Positions 49,085 to 59,591 of a stretch of 64,000 nucleotides of DNA are shown piece after piece. Numbering within the stretch: position 1 is the first letter of the stretch; each line of letters begins with the position of its first letter. A program made the translations under genes and the position numbers. Under the pieces are notes generated by a model. It made no database searches, was not told where the DNA came from, and worked only from the letters and a program-made list of their open reading frames with translations. Origin of the DNA: Prodigiosinella confusarubida (GTDB lineage Bacteria > Pseudomonadota > Gammaproteobacteria > Enterobacterales > Enterobacteriaceae); contig NZ_CP025085.1 of NCBI RefSeq assembly GCF_002847015.1, forward strand, positions 682,001-746,000, read 5' to 3'.

Positions 49085-49401
49085 TGTGGCATTGTTATGC
49101 CGATAGACAGATTTTAGGGGAAATGCAGGATGAGGTTCCCGGAGGGGCACCGCACTCCTGTGGTCGGCCCGTGTATCTCGGTGTTTAACTGACCGGCATG
49201 AGACGCGGGGCGGGTTGCCCTGTGAGGAAGCAATATTCTGATAATAAAAAGATCACTTTCTCACATAATAAAAAATAGCGTGTTGTTGGTAGTCGAAACA
49301 GTGCGCGACATAAAATGGGAATGCGTATTTTGCGAACAATAGCGACATGATAATCAGATTGACAGGCCAAACGCACGGTGGCGGAATGCAATCGTATGCA
49401 G

Positions 49402-49441
49402 TTGTCATTTGTCTGTCATTTAGTGGTTATTTTTCTGTCAT
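49402..49441 (+). promoter_or_regulatory. Tandem Pho boxes in front of ugpB
   Basis: Four heptamers stand exactly 11 bases apart: TTGTCAT (49402), CTGTCAT (49413), TGGTTAT (49424) and CTGTCAT (49435), three matching the PhoB half-site CTGTCAT. The spacing gives two Pho boxes, and a -10-like TATAAA lies at 49468. The ugp operon is a known Pho regulon member. The rest of 49085-49401 shows no gene. Confidence 0.88.
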
Positions 49442-49519
49442 CTGGGCATGCCATGTTAGCTCCCGAATATAAAACACGCCGTTTTACTCAGGCGTAATCA
49501 ATGATTCCAGGAGACAGGC

Positions 49520-50839
49520 ATGTTTAACCACGCTATTCGTAAAGCCGTAGCCGGTGTAGCCATTACAATGGCACTTAGCACTCAGGCACTGGCGGTAACC
49601 GAGATCCCTTTCTGGCACTCAATGGACGGTGAATTGGGCAAGACTGTGAATTCGCTGGTGGACCGCTTTAACCAGAGCCATAGCGATGTCAAAATCGTAC
49701 CCGTCTACAAAGGTAACTACGACCAAAATCTGGCGGCGGGTATTGCTGCATTCCGCAGTGGTAATCCACCTGCCATCTTACAGGTTTATGAAGTGGGCAC
49801 GGCTACCATGATGGCCAGCAAGGCGATCATGCCTGTCTACCAGGTGTTCCAACAGGCCGGCATCCCATCCGATGAGAAAGCGTTTGTTCCCTCGATATCC
49901 GGCTATTACTCCGATTCCAAAACCGGGCACCTGCTGTCGCAGCCATTTAACAGCTCAACACCGGTACTGTATTACAACAAAGATGCCTTCAAAAAAGCCG
50001 GTCTTAATCCAGAACAGCCACCTAAAACCTGGCAGCAATTGGCCACAGACGCCGCCAAATTGCGTGCTGCCGGTATGAAGTGCGGTTATACCAGCGGCTG
50101 GCAGGGCTGGGTTCAGCTTGAAAACTTCAGCGCCTGGAATGGTTTGCCCTTCGCCACTAAAAACAACGGTTTTGACGGTATGGATGCTGTGTTGGAATTC
50201 AACAAGCCGGTGCAGGTCAGGCATATCCAGATGTTGGAAAATATGCTTAAGAAAGGTGATTTCAGCTACTACGGCCGTAAAGATGAAGCGACCCCGAAGT
50301 TCTATAACGGTGATTGCGCCATGCTTACCACTTCTTCCGGCTCACTGGCCAACATCCGCCAATACGCCAAATTCAACTTCGGCGTAGCAATGATGCCTTA
50401 TGACGCGGACGTAAAAGGCGCACCGCAAAACGCCATCATCGGTGGGGCCAGCCTGTGGGTGATGAAAGGTAAAGATGCCGCAACTTATAAAGGTGTCGCT
50501 GAGTTCTTGCAGTTCCTGACATCGCCGAAAATTGCTGCCGAGTGGCATCAGAAAACCGGTTATCTGCCGATTACGACTGCTGCTTATGAGTTGACCAAAC
50601 AGCAGGGTTTTTATGCTAAGAACCCCGGCGCAGATATTGCAACTCGTCAGATGCTGAACAAGCCGCCGTTGCCGTTCACCAAGGGTATACGTCTGGGCAA
50701 CATGCCGCAGATTCGTGCTGTTATGGATGAAGAGCTGGAAAGCGTCTGGACTGGTAAGAAAACCCCGCAACAAGCGCTGGATTCCGCCGTAGCGCGCGGC
50801 AATGTGCTGTTGCGTCGTTTTGAACAAGCCAATAAGTAA
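49520..50839 (+). CDS. ugpB: sn-glycerol-3-phosphate periplasmic binding protein UgpB
   Basis: Periplasmic binding protein for glycerol-3-phosphate and glycerophosphodiesters. The 439-residue precursor has a signal peptide ([16 protein letters not shown], cleavage before VTEIPFW) and a family-1-type binding fold ([26 protein letters not shown]). Length and sequence match E. coli UgpB. Starts after CAGGAGACAGGC and 78 bases downstream of the Pho boxes. Confidence 0.95.
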   Translation: MFNHAIRKAVAGVAITMALSTQALAVTEIPFWHSMDGELGKTVNSLVDRFNQSHSDVKIVPVYKGNYDQNLAAGIAAFRSGNPPAILQVYEVGTATMMASKAIMPVYQVFQQAGIPSDEKAFVPSISGYYSDSKTGHLLSQPFNSSTPVLYYNKDAFKKAGLNPEQPPKTWQQLATDAAKLRAAGMKCGYTSGWQGWVQLENFSAWNGLPFATKNNGFDGMDAVLEFNKPVQVRHIQMLENMLKKGDFSYYGRKDEATPKFYNGDCAMLTTSSGSLANIRQYAKFNFGVAMMPYDADVKGAPQNAIIGGASLWVMKGKDAATYKGVAEFLQFLTSPKIAAEWHQKTGYLPITTAAYELTKQQGFYAKNPGADIATRQMLNKPPLPFTKGIRLGNMPQIRAVMDEELESVWTGKKTPQQALDSAVARGNVLLRRFEQANK

Positions 50840-50892
50840 AATTGTATTCCGGGCCGAAAGGAATCGGCCATCCCTTTCTGAGAACGATGTCC

Positions 50893-51780
50893 ATGACCTC
50901 TTCCCGTCCTGTTTTTGGTCGCAGCTGGCTACCCTATGCACTGGTTTTACCGCAGATGGCGATCACTGTGGTTTTTTTCCTCTGGCCTGCCGGGCAGGCA
51001 CTGTGGTATTCGGTACAAAACGTGGATCCGTTCGGGTTATCCAGCCAATTTGTCGGGCTGGCTAACTTCGTCAACCTGCTCCACGACACCTATTACCTGG
51101 GAGCGTTTTACACCACGCTGGTATTCAGTTCTCTGGTGGCGGGTTCCGGGTTGATTATTTCGTTGTTTCTGGCGGCATTGGTGGACTATGTCATCCGTTT
51201 CAGCCGTTTTTACCAGACGCTGCTGATGCTGCCTTACGCTGTGGCGCCGGCTGTCGCAGCGGTATTGTGGATGTTTTTGTTCAATCCCGGAATGGGGTTG
51301 ATTACTTATGCACTGGAACAGGTTGGGTATAACTGGAACCACGCACAGAATAGCGGCCAGGCGATGTTTCTGGTGGTGCTGGCGTCGGTGTGGAAACAAA
51401 TCAGCTATAACTTCCTGTTTTTTCTGGCTGCCTTGCAATCGATACCCCGCTCCCTGATTGAAGCGGCGGCGATTGACGGTGCCGGTCCAGTCCGGCGTTT
51501 TTTCAATCTGGTACTACCGCTGATTTCGCCGGTGAGTTTCTTTCTGCTGGTGGTCAACCTGGTGTACGCCTTCTTTGATACTTTCCCGGTGATTGATGCC
51601 GCCACGGAGGGTGGGCCGGTGCAGGCCACCACCACGCTGATTTACAAGATCTACCGCGAAGGGTTTGCCGGACTCGATCTCTCCAGCTCGGCGGCGCAGT
51701 CAGTGGTGCTGATGTTTGTGGTTATTGTTCTGACCGTGATTCAGTTCCGCTTTGTCGAACGAAGGGTGAATTATCAATGA
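50893..51780 (+). CDS. ugpA: Glycerol-3-phosphate ABC transporter permease UgpA
   Basis: Inner-membrane permease. I take ATG 50893 ([21 protein letters not shown], 295 residues), equal to E. coli UgpA in length; in-frame ATG 50887 and an upstream open frame exist. Six helices with the permease EAA loop ([23 protein letters not shown]). Its end overlaps the region of the ugpE start. Confidence 0.94.
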   Translation: MTSSRPVFGRSWLPYALVLPQMAITVVFFLWPAGQALWYSVQNVDPFGLSSQFVGLANFVNLLHDTYYLGAFYTTLVFSSLVAGSGLIISLFLAALVDYVIRFSRFYQTLLMLPYAVAPAVAAVLWMFLFNPGMGLITYALEQVGYNWNHAQNSGQAMFLVVLASVWKQISYNFLFFLAALQSIPRSLIEAAAIDGAGPVRRFFNLVLPLISPVSFFLLVVNLVYAFFDTFPVIDAATEGGPVQATTTLIYKIYREGFAGLDLSSSAAQSVVLMFVVIVLTVIQFRFVERRVNYQ

Positions 51781-51791
51781 TCAGGAACGCA

Positions 51792-52640
51792 ATGATTGAA
51801 AAACGTCGCGGGTTGGATATTTTCAGCCATATCATGCTGGTTATTGCCATTCTGGTGGTGTTGTTTCCGCTGTATGTGGCGTTTGTCGCTGCGACGCTGG
51901 ATCATGATCAGGTATTTCAGGTGCCGATGACGCTGATTCCCGGCGGCCATTTGTGGGAAAACCTGAGCTACATCTGGCAACATGGTGTCGGCGACAATAA
52001 CAGCGCCCCTTTCGGACGGATGCTGATTAACAGTTTTATCATGGCGCTGACCATTACGCTGGGGAAAATCAGCGTGTCGATGCTTTCCGCCTTTGCCATC
52101 GTTTATTTCCGCTTTCCGTTCCGTAATCTATTCTTTTGGCTTATTTTTATCACCTTGATGCTACCGGTAGAAGTACGTATTTTTCCGACGATTGAGGTGA
52201 TGTCCCAGCTCCATATCATGAACAGTTACACCGGATTGACTCTGCCGCTGATGGCGTCTGCCACTGCCACATTTCTGTTTCGGCAATTCTTCATGACCTT
52301 ACCGAATGAACTATTGGAAGCGGCGCGCATTGATGGTGCTGGCCCGATGCGCTTTTTCTTCGACATGGTGCTGCCATTATCCAAAACCAATCTGGCGGCA
52401 CTGTTTGTCATCACGTTCATTTATGGCTGGAATCAGTATCTATGGCCATTGCTGATTATAAGCGATGCTCGTCTGGGTACGGCGGTGGCCGGTATTCAGA
52501 GCATGATTGCCATCGGTGATAGCCCAACCGAGTGGAATCAGGTGATGTCGGCAATGTTGCTGACCATGTTGCCGCCGTTGTTGGTTGTGATGCTGATGCA
52601 ACGCTGGTTCGTGCGCGGCCTGGTTGATAGTGAGAAATAA
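51792..52640 (+). CDS. ugpE: Glycerol-3-phosphate ABC transporter permease UgpE
   Basis: Second permease, pairing with UgpA. ATG 51792 ([15 protein letters not shown], 282 residues) lies 5 bases after CAGGA and corresponds to the E. coli start; an in-frame ATG at 51777 overlapping the ugpA stop would add five residues. Six helices; EAA loop [24 protein letters not shown] terminus VRGLVDSEK identical in kind to the family. Confidence 0.94.
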   Translation: MIEKRRGLDIFSHIMLVIAILVVLFPLYVAFVAATLDHDQVFQVPMTLIPGGHLWENLSYIWQHGVGDNNSAPFGRMLINSFIMALTITLGKISVSMLSAFAIVYFRFPFRNLFFWLIFITLMLPVEVRIFPTIEVMSQLHIMNSYTGLTLPLMASATATFLFRQFFMTLPNELLEAARIDGAGPMRFFFDMVLPLSKTNLAALFVITFIYGWNQYLWPLLIISDARLGTAVAGIQSMIAIGDSPTEWNQVMSAMLLTMLPPLLVVMLMQRWFVRGLVDSEK

Positions 52641-52721
52641 AACGTTATGGCGGGTTATCTTGCCCGTTAATCAGAGGGCCGCTGTTGCGCGGCGTTACGT
52701 ATTTTCCCCCGGATATTTTTT

Positions 52722-53798
52722 ATGGCATGTTTAAAACTTCAGGCCGTTACCAAATCCTACGACGGCAAAACACAGGTAATTCAGCCCATTGATCTGGATG
52801 TGGCAGACGGTGAATTTGTGGTGATGGTCGGGCCATCCGGCTGCGGGAAATCCACACTGTTGCGGATGGTGGCGGGGCTGGAACAGACCACCAGTGGCGA
52901 TATCTATATCGGTGACGAACGGGTGACCGATCGGGAGCCGAAAGATCGCGGTATTGCGATGGTTTTCCAGAACTACGCGCTTTATCCACATATGAACGTT
53001 TACGATAATATGGCTTACGGGCTGAAAATTCGCGGGTTTGGTAAAGGGCATATTCGCCAGCGAGTAGAGGAAGCGGCCCGTATTCTGGAACTACAGCCCT
53101 TGCTGACGCGTAAACCGCGTGAGCTGTCTGGCGGTCAGCGGCAGCGTGTGGCGATGGGACGTGCCATTGTGCGGGAACCGTCGGTGTTCCTGTTTGATGA
53201 ACCGTTATCGAATCTGGATGCCAAGCTGCGTGTGCAGATGCGTCTTGAGTTGCAGCAACTGCACCGGCGACTGAAAACCACCAGCCTGTATGTCACTCAC
53301 GATCAAGTGGAAGCGATGACGCTGGCCCAGCGGGTGATTGTGATGAATAAAGGCGTCGCCGAGCAGATTGGCGCACCGGCGGAAATCTACCGCCGCCCGG
53401 CGTCCCTGTTTGTAGCCAGCTTTATCGGTTCTCCGGCCATGAATCTATGGGCCGGAAACATGAGTGATGATGGTAGCCGTTTTGCCCTGTCACCCGATTT
53501 TGCCATTCCATTGTCGATACCGAAACCACAATGGCAGGGATGTGCATTGACGCTGGGTGTGCGTCCGGAGCATATTCAGCTCTCTACACAAGCGGCGGGC
53601 GGCATTCCGCTGATCGTCGACACACTGGAGTTGCTGGGCGCGGATAATCTGGCGCACGGTAAATGGGCGGGGCAAAATATTATTGTGCGTTTGTCGCATG
53701 AACACTGCCCGGACGTGGGGTCGACCTTGTGGCTGCATTTGCCGGAAACAGCATGGCATTTATTTGATTCACAAAGCGGATTACGGATAGAAGCATGA
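52722..53798 (+). CDS. ugpC: Glycerol-3-phosphate ABC transporter ATPase UgpC
   Basis: MalK/UgpC-type ATPase. 358 residues with Walker [15 protein letters not shown]-loop FQNYALYPH, signature [14 protein letters not shown], Walker [18 protein letters not shown]-loop THDQVEA, and a C-terminal TOBE domain that in MalK-type proteins allows regulation. Start after an 81-base gap containing the imperfect repeats GGCGGG/CCCG; its stop overlaps ugpQ by four bases. Confidence 0.95.
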   Translation: MACLKLQAVTKSYDGKTQVIQPIDLDVADGEFVVMVGPSGCGKSTLLRMVAGLEQTTSGDIYIGDERVTDREPKDRGIAMVFQNYALYPHMNVYDNMAYGLKIRGFGKGHIRQRVEEAARILELQPLLTRKPRELSGGQRQRVAMGRAIVREPSVFLFDEPLSNLDAKLRVQMRLELQQLHRRLKTTSLYVTHDQVEAMTLAQRVIVMNKGVAEQIGAPAEIYRRPASLFVASFIGSPAMNLWAGNMSDDGSRFALSPDFAIPLSIPKPQWQGCALTLGVRPEHIQLSTQAAGGIPLIVDTLELLGADNLAHGKWAGQNIIVRLSHEHCPDVGSTLWLHLPETAWHLFDSQSGLRIEA

Positions 53799-54544
53799 TA
53801 AATAACTGGCCTTACCCGGCTATCGTCGCCCACCGTGGCGGCGGTTCGTTGGCACCTGAAAACACGCTGGCGGCGATTGATGTCGGTGCCCGGCACGGTC
53901 ACCGGATGATTGAGTTCGACGCCAAGCTATCGCAGGACGGGCAGGTTTTCCTGCTACATGACGACACGTTGGATCGTACCAGCAATGGTTGGGGTATGGC
54001 GGGTTTGTTGCCGTGGGATAAGCTGGTTACGCTGGATGCCGGTGGTTGGTACAGTCAGGATTTCAAGGGCGAGCCGCTGCCACTGCTTTCTGAGGTGGCA
54101 CAGCGTTGTGCAAAATATGGTATGGCGGCAAATATCGAAATCAAACCCACCACTGGCTGTGAAGCTGAAACCGGGCGGGTGGTCGCGCTGGCAGCCCAGC
54201 AATTGTGGCGGGACCATCCGGTGGCGCCGTTGCTTTCGTCTTTTGCGGTGGAGGCGTTGGCGGCGGCACAGCAAGCGGTACCAGGATTGCCGCGTGGCCT
54301 GTTGCTGGATGAATGGAATGACGACTGGCAAGTCCTGACGCAACGCCTGGGCTGTGTCTCCATTCATCTGAATCATCAATTGCTGGATGAATCTCGAGTG
54401 GCGTTACTGAAAGATGCCGGGTTACGCATACTGGTTTATACCGTCAATCAGCCAGCGCGAGTACGGACCTTGTTGCAATGGGGCGTTGACTGTATCTGTA
54501 CTGACCGGATAGATTTGATTGGGGCAGACTTTGCTGCCGGCTGA
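53795..54544 (+). CDS. ugpQ: Cytosolic glycerophosphodiester phosphodiesterase UgpQ
   Basis: Hydrolyses glycerophosphodiesters (imported or generated during transport) to glycerol-3-phosphate and an alcohol. 249 residues; GDPD signature [18 protein letters not shown] with catalytic His, [26 protein letters not shown] with the metal Glu/Asp and second His. No signal peptide, in line with the cytosolic paralogue rather than GlpQ. Last gene of ugpBAECQ. Confidence 0.95.
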   Translation: MINNWPYPAIVAHRGGGSLAPENTLAAIDVGARHGHRMIEFDAKLSQDGQVFLLHDDTLDRTSNGWGMAGLLPWDKLVTLDAGGWYSQDFKGEPLPLLSEVAQRCAKYGMAANIEIKPTTGCEAETGRVVALAAQQLWRDHPVAPLLSSFAVEALAAAQQAVPGLPRGLLLDEWNDDWQVLTQRLGCVSIHLNHQLLDESRVALLKDAGLRILVYTVNQPARVRTLLQWGVDCICTDRIDLIGADFAAG

Positions 54545-54609
54545 ATTCTGCTTGTCTTGCCGATTAGCGCACTGAGTGCCGGTTAAAAATAAGCGTTAAG
54601 GAAGGGGCA

Positions 54610-55566
54610 ATGCCCACGTTTATCATTTCTCTCTGGCACCAGATTTTCCTGTCATTACCTCTGTTTGTATTGATTATGCTGGGTTACGGCCTGATCCGTT
54701 GCGGAAGATGGTCTACTGCGGTCACGGATGCTCTCAGCAAATTTGTATTCTCCGTTGCCCTGCCTGCCATGCTGTTTCGCATGATGTGCGATTTCTCCAA
54801 ACGACCGTCCGTGGATGCTCGTTTGCTGATCGCTTTTTTCGGCAGTTGCATGATTGTATTTGTGCTGGGACGGCTAATTGCCAACAAGATATTCCGGCTG
54901 GATGGTGTATCCGGCTCTGTATTTGCCCTAAGCGGTATCTTTTCCAATAACGTGATGCTGGGTTTGCCGATAGCTACCCTGATGCTGGGGCCAGCAGCTA
55001 TCCCGTCAGTAGCGTTGGTGCTGGTGTTTAATGGCCTGATTTTGTGGACGTTGGTCACTATATCGGTAGAGTGGGCGCGCAACGGTACGCTGTCCATGCA
55101 GGGATTCACTAAAACCACGCTTGGCGTACTGAAAAACCCACTGATTGTTGGCATTCTTTCTGGCACGTTATTTAGTCTCACTGGGTTGTCGCTACCATCC
55201 ACAATTGATAAGCCGATCGCCATGCTGGGGCAAATCGCGGTACCACTGTCGCTGGTGGCGCTGGGAATGGGACTGGCGGAATACCGTGTCCGTGATGGTT
55301 GGCAGATCAGCATGGCTGTCTGCATTATCAAATTGTTGGTACAACCGCTGGTGGTGTGGCTGTTGGCCCGGGCGCTTGGCCTGCCGGAGATGGAAACCCG
55401 GGTGGTGGTGCTACTTGGCTCAATGGCGGTAGGCGTTAATATCTATCTGATGTCACGTCAGTTTAATGTGCTGGGTGGTCCTATCGCCGCCAGCCTGCTG
55501 ATGTCTACCGCGCTGGCGGCGGTTACTACGCCGCTGATTCTGACCTTGATGGGGGTTCGGATGTGA
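54610..55566 (+). CDS. AEC (auxin efflux carrier) family transporter
   Basis: A 318-residue membrane protein with about ten helices in two five-helix halves, typical of the AEC family (AuxE/MdcF/YfdV-like). Stretches such as LPLFVLIMLGYGLIR, LSKFVFSVALPAMLFRMM and SGIFSNNVMLGLPIATLMLGP are family-like. Substrates of bacterial members include malonate and other carboxylates; here none can be assigned. GGAAGGGGCA precedes the ATG. Single gene, convergent with yhhA. Confidence 0.85.
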   Translation: MPTFIISLWHQIFLSLPLFVLIMLGYGLIRCGRWSTAVTDALSKFVFSVALPAMLFRMMCDFSKRPSVDARLLIAFFGSCMIVFVLGRLIANKIFRLDGVSGSVFALSGIFSNNVMLGLPIATLMLGPAAIPSVALVLVFNGLILWTLVTISVEWARNGTLSMQGFTKTTLGVLKNPLIVGILSGTLFSLTGLSLPSTIDKPIAMLGQIAVPLSLVALGMGLAEYRVRDGWQISMAVCIIKLLVQPLVVWLLARALGLPEMETRVVVLLGSMAVGVNIYLMSRQFNVLGGPIAASLLMSTALAAVTTPLILTLMGVRM

Positions 55567-55583
55567 TGTCCGGTTCTGCCGCG

Positions 55584-55862
55584 TTATTTTGAATTCGGTT
55601 TCTGTGCCTGTAGTCGTTGTTGCTGGAGCTGTAATTGCAACTGCTGTTGCTGTTCACGGCTGCGCTGCTTGATATCCTGGTTCAGGCTCTGTTGATGTAT
55701 CTTTTGATTCTGTTGCATATTCTGTAGCAGCTTTTTCTGGCTGCTAATGCCGTTATCAAATTCTTTCTGCTGGGCTGAAGGCGCCTGTGCATTACCGGCC
55801 TGTACCGCCAGCGGCAGTAGCAGTGAAGTCAGTAGTATGACCGGGATAAGTGTTTTATTCAT
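55584..55862 (-). CDS. yhhA: DUF2756 family protein YhhA
   Basis: A 92-residue exported protein: signal peptide (LIPVILLTSLLLPLAVQAG) and a mature part made of Gln-rich helix (KLLQNMQQNQKIHQQSLNQD; REQQQQLQLQLQQQRLQAQ), probably coiled coil. Matches E. coli YhhA, which follows ugpQ there too. ATG 55862 follows GAGGTCAT; the frame extends eight codons upstream. Function unknown. Confidence 0.82.
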   Translation of the reverse strand: MNKTLIPVILLTSLLLPLAVQAGNAQAPSAQQKEFDNGISSQKKLLQNMQQNQKIHQQSLNQDIKQRSREQQQQLQLQLQQQRLQAQKPNSK

Positions 55863-56031
55863 ATGACCTCGGTAACAATAGTCCATTTTAGTAAACGTAT
55901 CTTAAGTATAATCGTCAATCAATGAATCGTCCTGATATAGACACCGGCATCGGTGAGCCCCCGGTTTTGGGGTGATCCCTATGAATGATATATACTGCCG
56001 TCAAAATTTTCTTTGCGATTGACCTCATCCC

Positions 56032-56496
56032 ATGTTTCATATTGCGCTCTACGAGCCACAAATTGCACCCAATACTGGCAATATCATCCGGCTGGCAGCC
56101 AATAATGGCTGTTTCCTGCATTTGATTGAACCGTTCGGTTTCGATTTTGAAGAAAAAAAATTGCGCCGTGCCGGACTGGATTATCACGATCTGGCCAGTG
56201 TCAGTCGTCATAAAAACTATCAGGAATTTCTGCAGGCGGTGGAAGGATGCCGTATTTTTGCCTGCACCACCAAAGGCAGTCGTCCATATGACGAGCCCAA
56301 TTATCAGCCCGGCGATGTGTTGCTGTTCGGTTCGGAAACGTCTGGACTGCCGGATGCTATCCGTAACGGTTTTGCGCCGGAATGTCGTATCCGCATTCCA
56401 ATGGAGCCTGACTGTCGCAGCCTGAATCTTTCTAATTCGGTGGCGATTATTAGCTACGAAGCCTGGCGACAAAACGGATTTGGTGGTCGGCGCTAG
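56032..56496 (+). CDS. trmL: tRNA (cytidine/uridine-34-2'-O)-methyltransferase TrmL
   Basis: SPOUT-class enzyme that 2'-O-methylates the wobble base of tRNA-Leu isoacceptors. 154 residues with the knotted SAM-site motifs [32 protein letters not shown] and [19 protein letters not shown]. It is a single gene; convergent with the DUF3142 gene. Confidence 0.95.
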   Translation: MFHIALYEPQIAPNTGNIIRLAANNGCFLHLIEPFGFDFEEKKLRRAGLDYHDLASVSRHKNYQEFLQAVEGCRIFACTTKGSRPYDEPNYQPGDVLLFGSETSGLPDAIRNGFAPECRIRIPMEPDCRSLNLSNSVAIISYEAWRQNGFGGRR

Positions 56497-56566
56497 TCTT
56501 TAGTGATATCGATACTTGCCAGAAGGATGGTGAACCATACTTCTCTCTGGTTCGCAGAAAATCGAC

Positions 56567-57328
56567 TCAATGGGTGATCGGCACCCGTCGGGCAGGAACC
56601 GGATTGATAAGAAATACCGCTTCGCCGCGGTAGAAAGGTGAGGCGGCTAGTCGATATTGCCAGCGATCGTCCCACCGTCCATGCTGTATTAGCCCAATAC
56701 GAAAGGGAACTTTTAGTGCCAGCAGGGCGGGCAGATAATCACGGTAATTATTGATGGTATGGCGCCCCTGATAGGTTTGTACCACCAGTTCATCCACGAC
56801 GTGATTCAGTCGGTTAAGCTGCTTAATGTCACCGGTTTTCGCCCAGTCCAGCAGGCCGGTAACGCTCAGGCGGCACGCTGTGGGCAACTGTCGCCGCAGT
56901 GTCTGCAGGAAGGTTACGTAATGTGCTAATTCATAGCTTCGTGCGTCGAAATCAATTTGAATACCCGCAACCTGATTACCGTTGGCGAGCCATTTCTCCC
57001 GTATTTTTAACATCCGGCGTAGCTGCTTTTCACTGATGTTCAGTGTTGAGACGCGATAGGTGAGCCACAAATGGTTGATATGCAGCTTGCTGACAGGAAT
57101 TCCCTGTCGCAGAAAGACGGTTTTGCCCTGACGACGGGTGATCTCTCCCTGATGCAGATAAAGTGTCTCTGCCTGATGCAACACTGGCTGAGGCCGGACA
57201 GCTGCCCACAACCAGAATGCATGATAGTGAGCGGCGTTAACGGCGCTATAAACCACCGGACTAAGCACTAAAAGGCTGGTCAGCAAGGCGATACGCGTCA
57301 CCAATAGTATTTGAGCTGCATCGCCCAT
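56567..57328 (-). CDS. DUF3142-like exported/anchored protein
   Basis: A 253-residue protein with one N-terminal hydrophobic segment (LLVTRIALLTSLLVLSPVVYSA), signal or anchor, and a domain I associate with DUF3142, a TIM-barrel, glycoside-hydrolase-like family. Notable stretches are GIPVSKLHINHLWLTYRV, AGIQIDFDARSYELAHYVTFLQTLRR (barrel-like 'DFD' strand end) and LVVQTYQGRHTI. The Asp pair at QIDFDA resembles substrate-site acids of barrel hydrolases, but no activity is known. Its start lies 31 bases inside the preceding gene, so it is the second gene of a two-gene operon. Confidence 0.65.
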   Translation of the reverse strand: MGDAAQILLVTRIALLTSLLVLSPVVYSAVNAAHYHAFWLWAAVRPQPVLHQAETLYLHQGEITRRQGKTVFLRQGIPVSKLHINHLWLTYRVSTLNISEKQLRRMLKIREKWLANGNQVAGIQIDFDARSYELAHYVTFLQTLRRQLPTACRLSVTGLLDWAKTGDIKQLNRLNHVVDELVVQTYQGRHTINNYRDYLPALLALKVPFRIGLIQHGRWDDRWQYRLAASPFYRGEAVFLINPVPARRVPITH

Positions 57329-59505
57329 TGACTGCCTTTAAACTCGGTTTTGAGTTGTTGGAACCAGGCTCTGCGGGTCGCCTTACTGATGTTCTGTGAT
57401 CCACAGTCGTTATAGCCGCTGGGGGCGTAACAATAAATTGCGCGGTAGAGCGCATAACTCTTGTCTTCCGGTGGCGCTTTCGGAGAGGCGATGACCTGCA
57501 TGTAACCATCCAGGCGGTTATGCTCATCACCAGTAAACTGGCTTACGGCTTCCGTCAGGCCGCTGAGCATATTGTTTTCTCCCCAATCGAATCCTACTGT
57601 ATTTCCGGTGCGCAGGAAAAATTCTCCCAGACAGTTAATGGCGTGGGCATCATTCGGATTCTGGCTCAGCGTGGTGACCGTCTGTTGCAACGTCGGGCAT
57701 TGATAGCCATCTTCGGTATCACTGCCGTCCCAGTCAAACACTGTCAGATCATCCTCACTCCAGCTTTGGTTTTCGGTGCTTTTCAGCGGCGCAATAGATT
57801 TCAGCAATGCGCTGTCTTTCAGGTAACCGGCGTAATCACCGTGTGTTAACTGTTTGGTTAACAGGGTATGTAACGCAATCGCCCGCTCTTCATGGCTTTG
57901 CTCGGGGCCGGTCTGCTTACGCAGCAGGTCGGCATTCGCGCTGATTTTCAGTATTGCCGAGCGAAAACGCAGGTTAGTTATCGGACTTTCCGGTGTGAAC
58001 ACCAGCTCCGGGTGGCCACTGTTGACCAGTGTTTGCGCTAGCGCCAGTTGCAGAAACTGTTGTTGGGTATAGTTGGTTTTCAGGGTTAAAAGATGACGCC
58101 AATGCGCGGTGGCGGCGCTCCATTGTTTCTGATGGTCCAGTGCCAAACCACGCAGAACCTGCGAACTGAACGCCGTAGTGTGGGTCAGGTCCTGGCGAGT
58201 GGTCATAGGGATGGTTTTGAGTACTGCCGCATAATCCTTCTGTTGGTAAAACTGAAATGCAGCTTGCAGGTAACGATATTCATCCCGCATGCCCGCTTTT
58301 TCAAACCACGGCCGCTGCTGGTTAATCTCTTCTTGCTTCAACGCGGGAAGACCCATCCAGCCATCCTCACTACGCAGGCGTTTGATATCCTGCACCAGCA
58401 TCAGAACGGGCACTTCAGCCGAAGCAATAAATCGACTGTCTTCCAGCAATTTGTTGTCAACTTCATTACTGACTTCCTGTAAATCGCTGACGTTATTCAC
58501 CGATGCCAGCGTTTTCTGATAACTTTCTGCCAGTTCACGCATATCACCAATGATCCAGTAGGCACGACGATACAATCCACGAGCCGAATCTGCGTAGTTC
58601 CCGTGCGGATAGTGCTTCAGATAGTCGTTAATACGTTGTACGGCGGTCTGTCCGGCTTGTTTATCCATCTTGCGCGCATCGAACATGTTGTATTCGTCCT
58701 GCGCGTTTTTCATCGCGTCATTAATGGCAACGCGTATCAGCATATAACGAGCGGTTTCCGCCACCCACGGCTGGCTGGCGTTGACCAGTTGCTGGAAGCC
58801 GCTGCCCGCCTGATCAAGATTCCCTTCATAAAACGCTGCGGCGCTATCGAGGTAGTGCTTGAGATCGCCCGCATGGCCACTATCCGGCAGATTGACCCGT
58901 TCCGTCGCTATCGCCTTGGAAGGATGGTCGGTCGAGATGATGTCTATCCGGATTTGTGCCAGCAAGATACGCTGCGCGTCATCCAGATCTTTATCATTTA
59001 GCAATACATCGAAAAAAGTCGCCAACGCAGTCAAATCATTAGAAACCCAGCGTCCTTCCATCTCCATTGGTGTCAGGTCGCGCAGCTTTTCCTGTGTAGC
59101 TGATGGAAGATGGAGCAGTCCGGCTTTTTGCAGTAGCACCGCGTTCTCCTGCGCCACCACATCATCGGCGGAGGCATTGTCATCCGCCGCATTGTTTGGC
59201 GTGACGTCTTGCGTGGTGTCTTCCGTTGCCGCCAGTCCCATTACCCGATAAGCAGTGAACGGATCAATACGAGAACTGGCCTGATCCGGCACTGGCAAGG
59301 GAATGGGTAAGTCAATATGATTGCGACTGCTTTCCAGCAGCATCAGATTCGTGCGAGTATCGTTATCAGGCAGGAGGTAGGGCAGTGCTGGTATACCGCA
59401 ATCAGCATCTGAAAAGCCACAGATGCCGTCGCTGGAGCCGAACGCATAAGTGCTGAGTACGGTAATGGCGACGCCAGCCAGTACAAATAATCCTTTCATG
59501 CCCAT
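57298..59505 (-). CDS. Large exported TPR-like protein of unknown function
   Basis: A 735-residue protein with a signal peptide (GLFVLAGVAITVLSTYAFG) and a Cys-containing N terminus (GICGFSDADCGIPALPYLLP). The body is largely helical with TPR-like repeats (LDSAAAFYEGNLDQAGSGFQQLVN; LALAQTLVNSGHPELVF), a low-complexity Asp/Asn/Ala stretch at about residues 98-115 and a C-terminal pair of Cys-rich segments (YCYAPSGYNDCGSQN). I do not recognise a named gene. The four or more cysteines suggest periplasmic disulfides. It precedes, and overlaps, the DUF3142-like gene; both lie next to the Cpx genes. Confidence 0.8.
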   Translation of the reverse strand: MGMKGLFVLAGVAITVLSTYAFGSSDGICGFSDADCGIPALPYLLPDNDTRTNLMLLESSRNHIDLPIPLPVPDQASSRIDPFTAYRVMGLAATEDTTQDVTPNNAADDNASADDVVAQENAVLLQKAGLLHLPSATQEKLRDLTPMEMEGRWVSNDLTALATFFDVLLNDKDLDDAQRILLAQIRIDIISTDHPSKAIATERVNLPDSGHAGDLKHYLDSAAAFYEGNLDQAGSGFQQLVNASQPWVAETARYMLIRVAINDAMKNAQDEYNMFDARKMDKQAGQTAVQRINDYLKHYPHGNYADSARGLYRRAYWIIGDMRELAESYQKTLASVNNVSDLQEVSNEVDNKLLEDSRFIASAEVPVLMLVQDIKRLRSEDGWMGLPALKQEEINQQRPWFEKAGMRDEYRYLQAAFQFYQQKDYAAVLKTIPMTTRQDLTHTTAFSSQVLRGLALDHQKQWSAATAHWRHLLTLKTNYTQQQFLQLALAQTLVNSGHPELVFTPESPITNLRFRSAILKISANADLLRKQTGPEQSHEERAIALHTLLTKQLTHGDYAGYLKDSALLKSIAPLKSTENQSWSEDDLTVFDWDGSDTEDGYQCPTLQQTVTTLSQNPNDAHAINCLGEFFLRTGNTVGFDWGENNMLSGLTEAVSQFTGDEHNRLDGYMQVIASPKAPPEDKSYALYRAIYCYAPSGYNDCGSQNISKATRRAWFQQLKTEFKGSQWAMQLKYYW

Positions 59506-59542
59506 TTTCCTGTGGTGAGGTGTCAGGTGACATTTAAGAACC

Positions 59543-59591
59543 TATCTCATTAGGCCAGGAACTCCCTGCAAGACATGCGCCTAATGGGATA
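59543..59591 (-). promoter_or_regulatory. Hairpin in the leader of the TPR/DUF3142 operon
   Basis: TATCTCATTAGG (59543-59554) and CCTAATGGGATA (59580-59591) form a 12-pair stem (one G-T) around a 25-base loop, 38-86 bases before the TPR start codon. The 226-base gap also contains the cpxA 3' side. It could be a regulatory leader, an operator or a repeat element. Confidence 0.55.
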
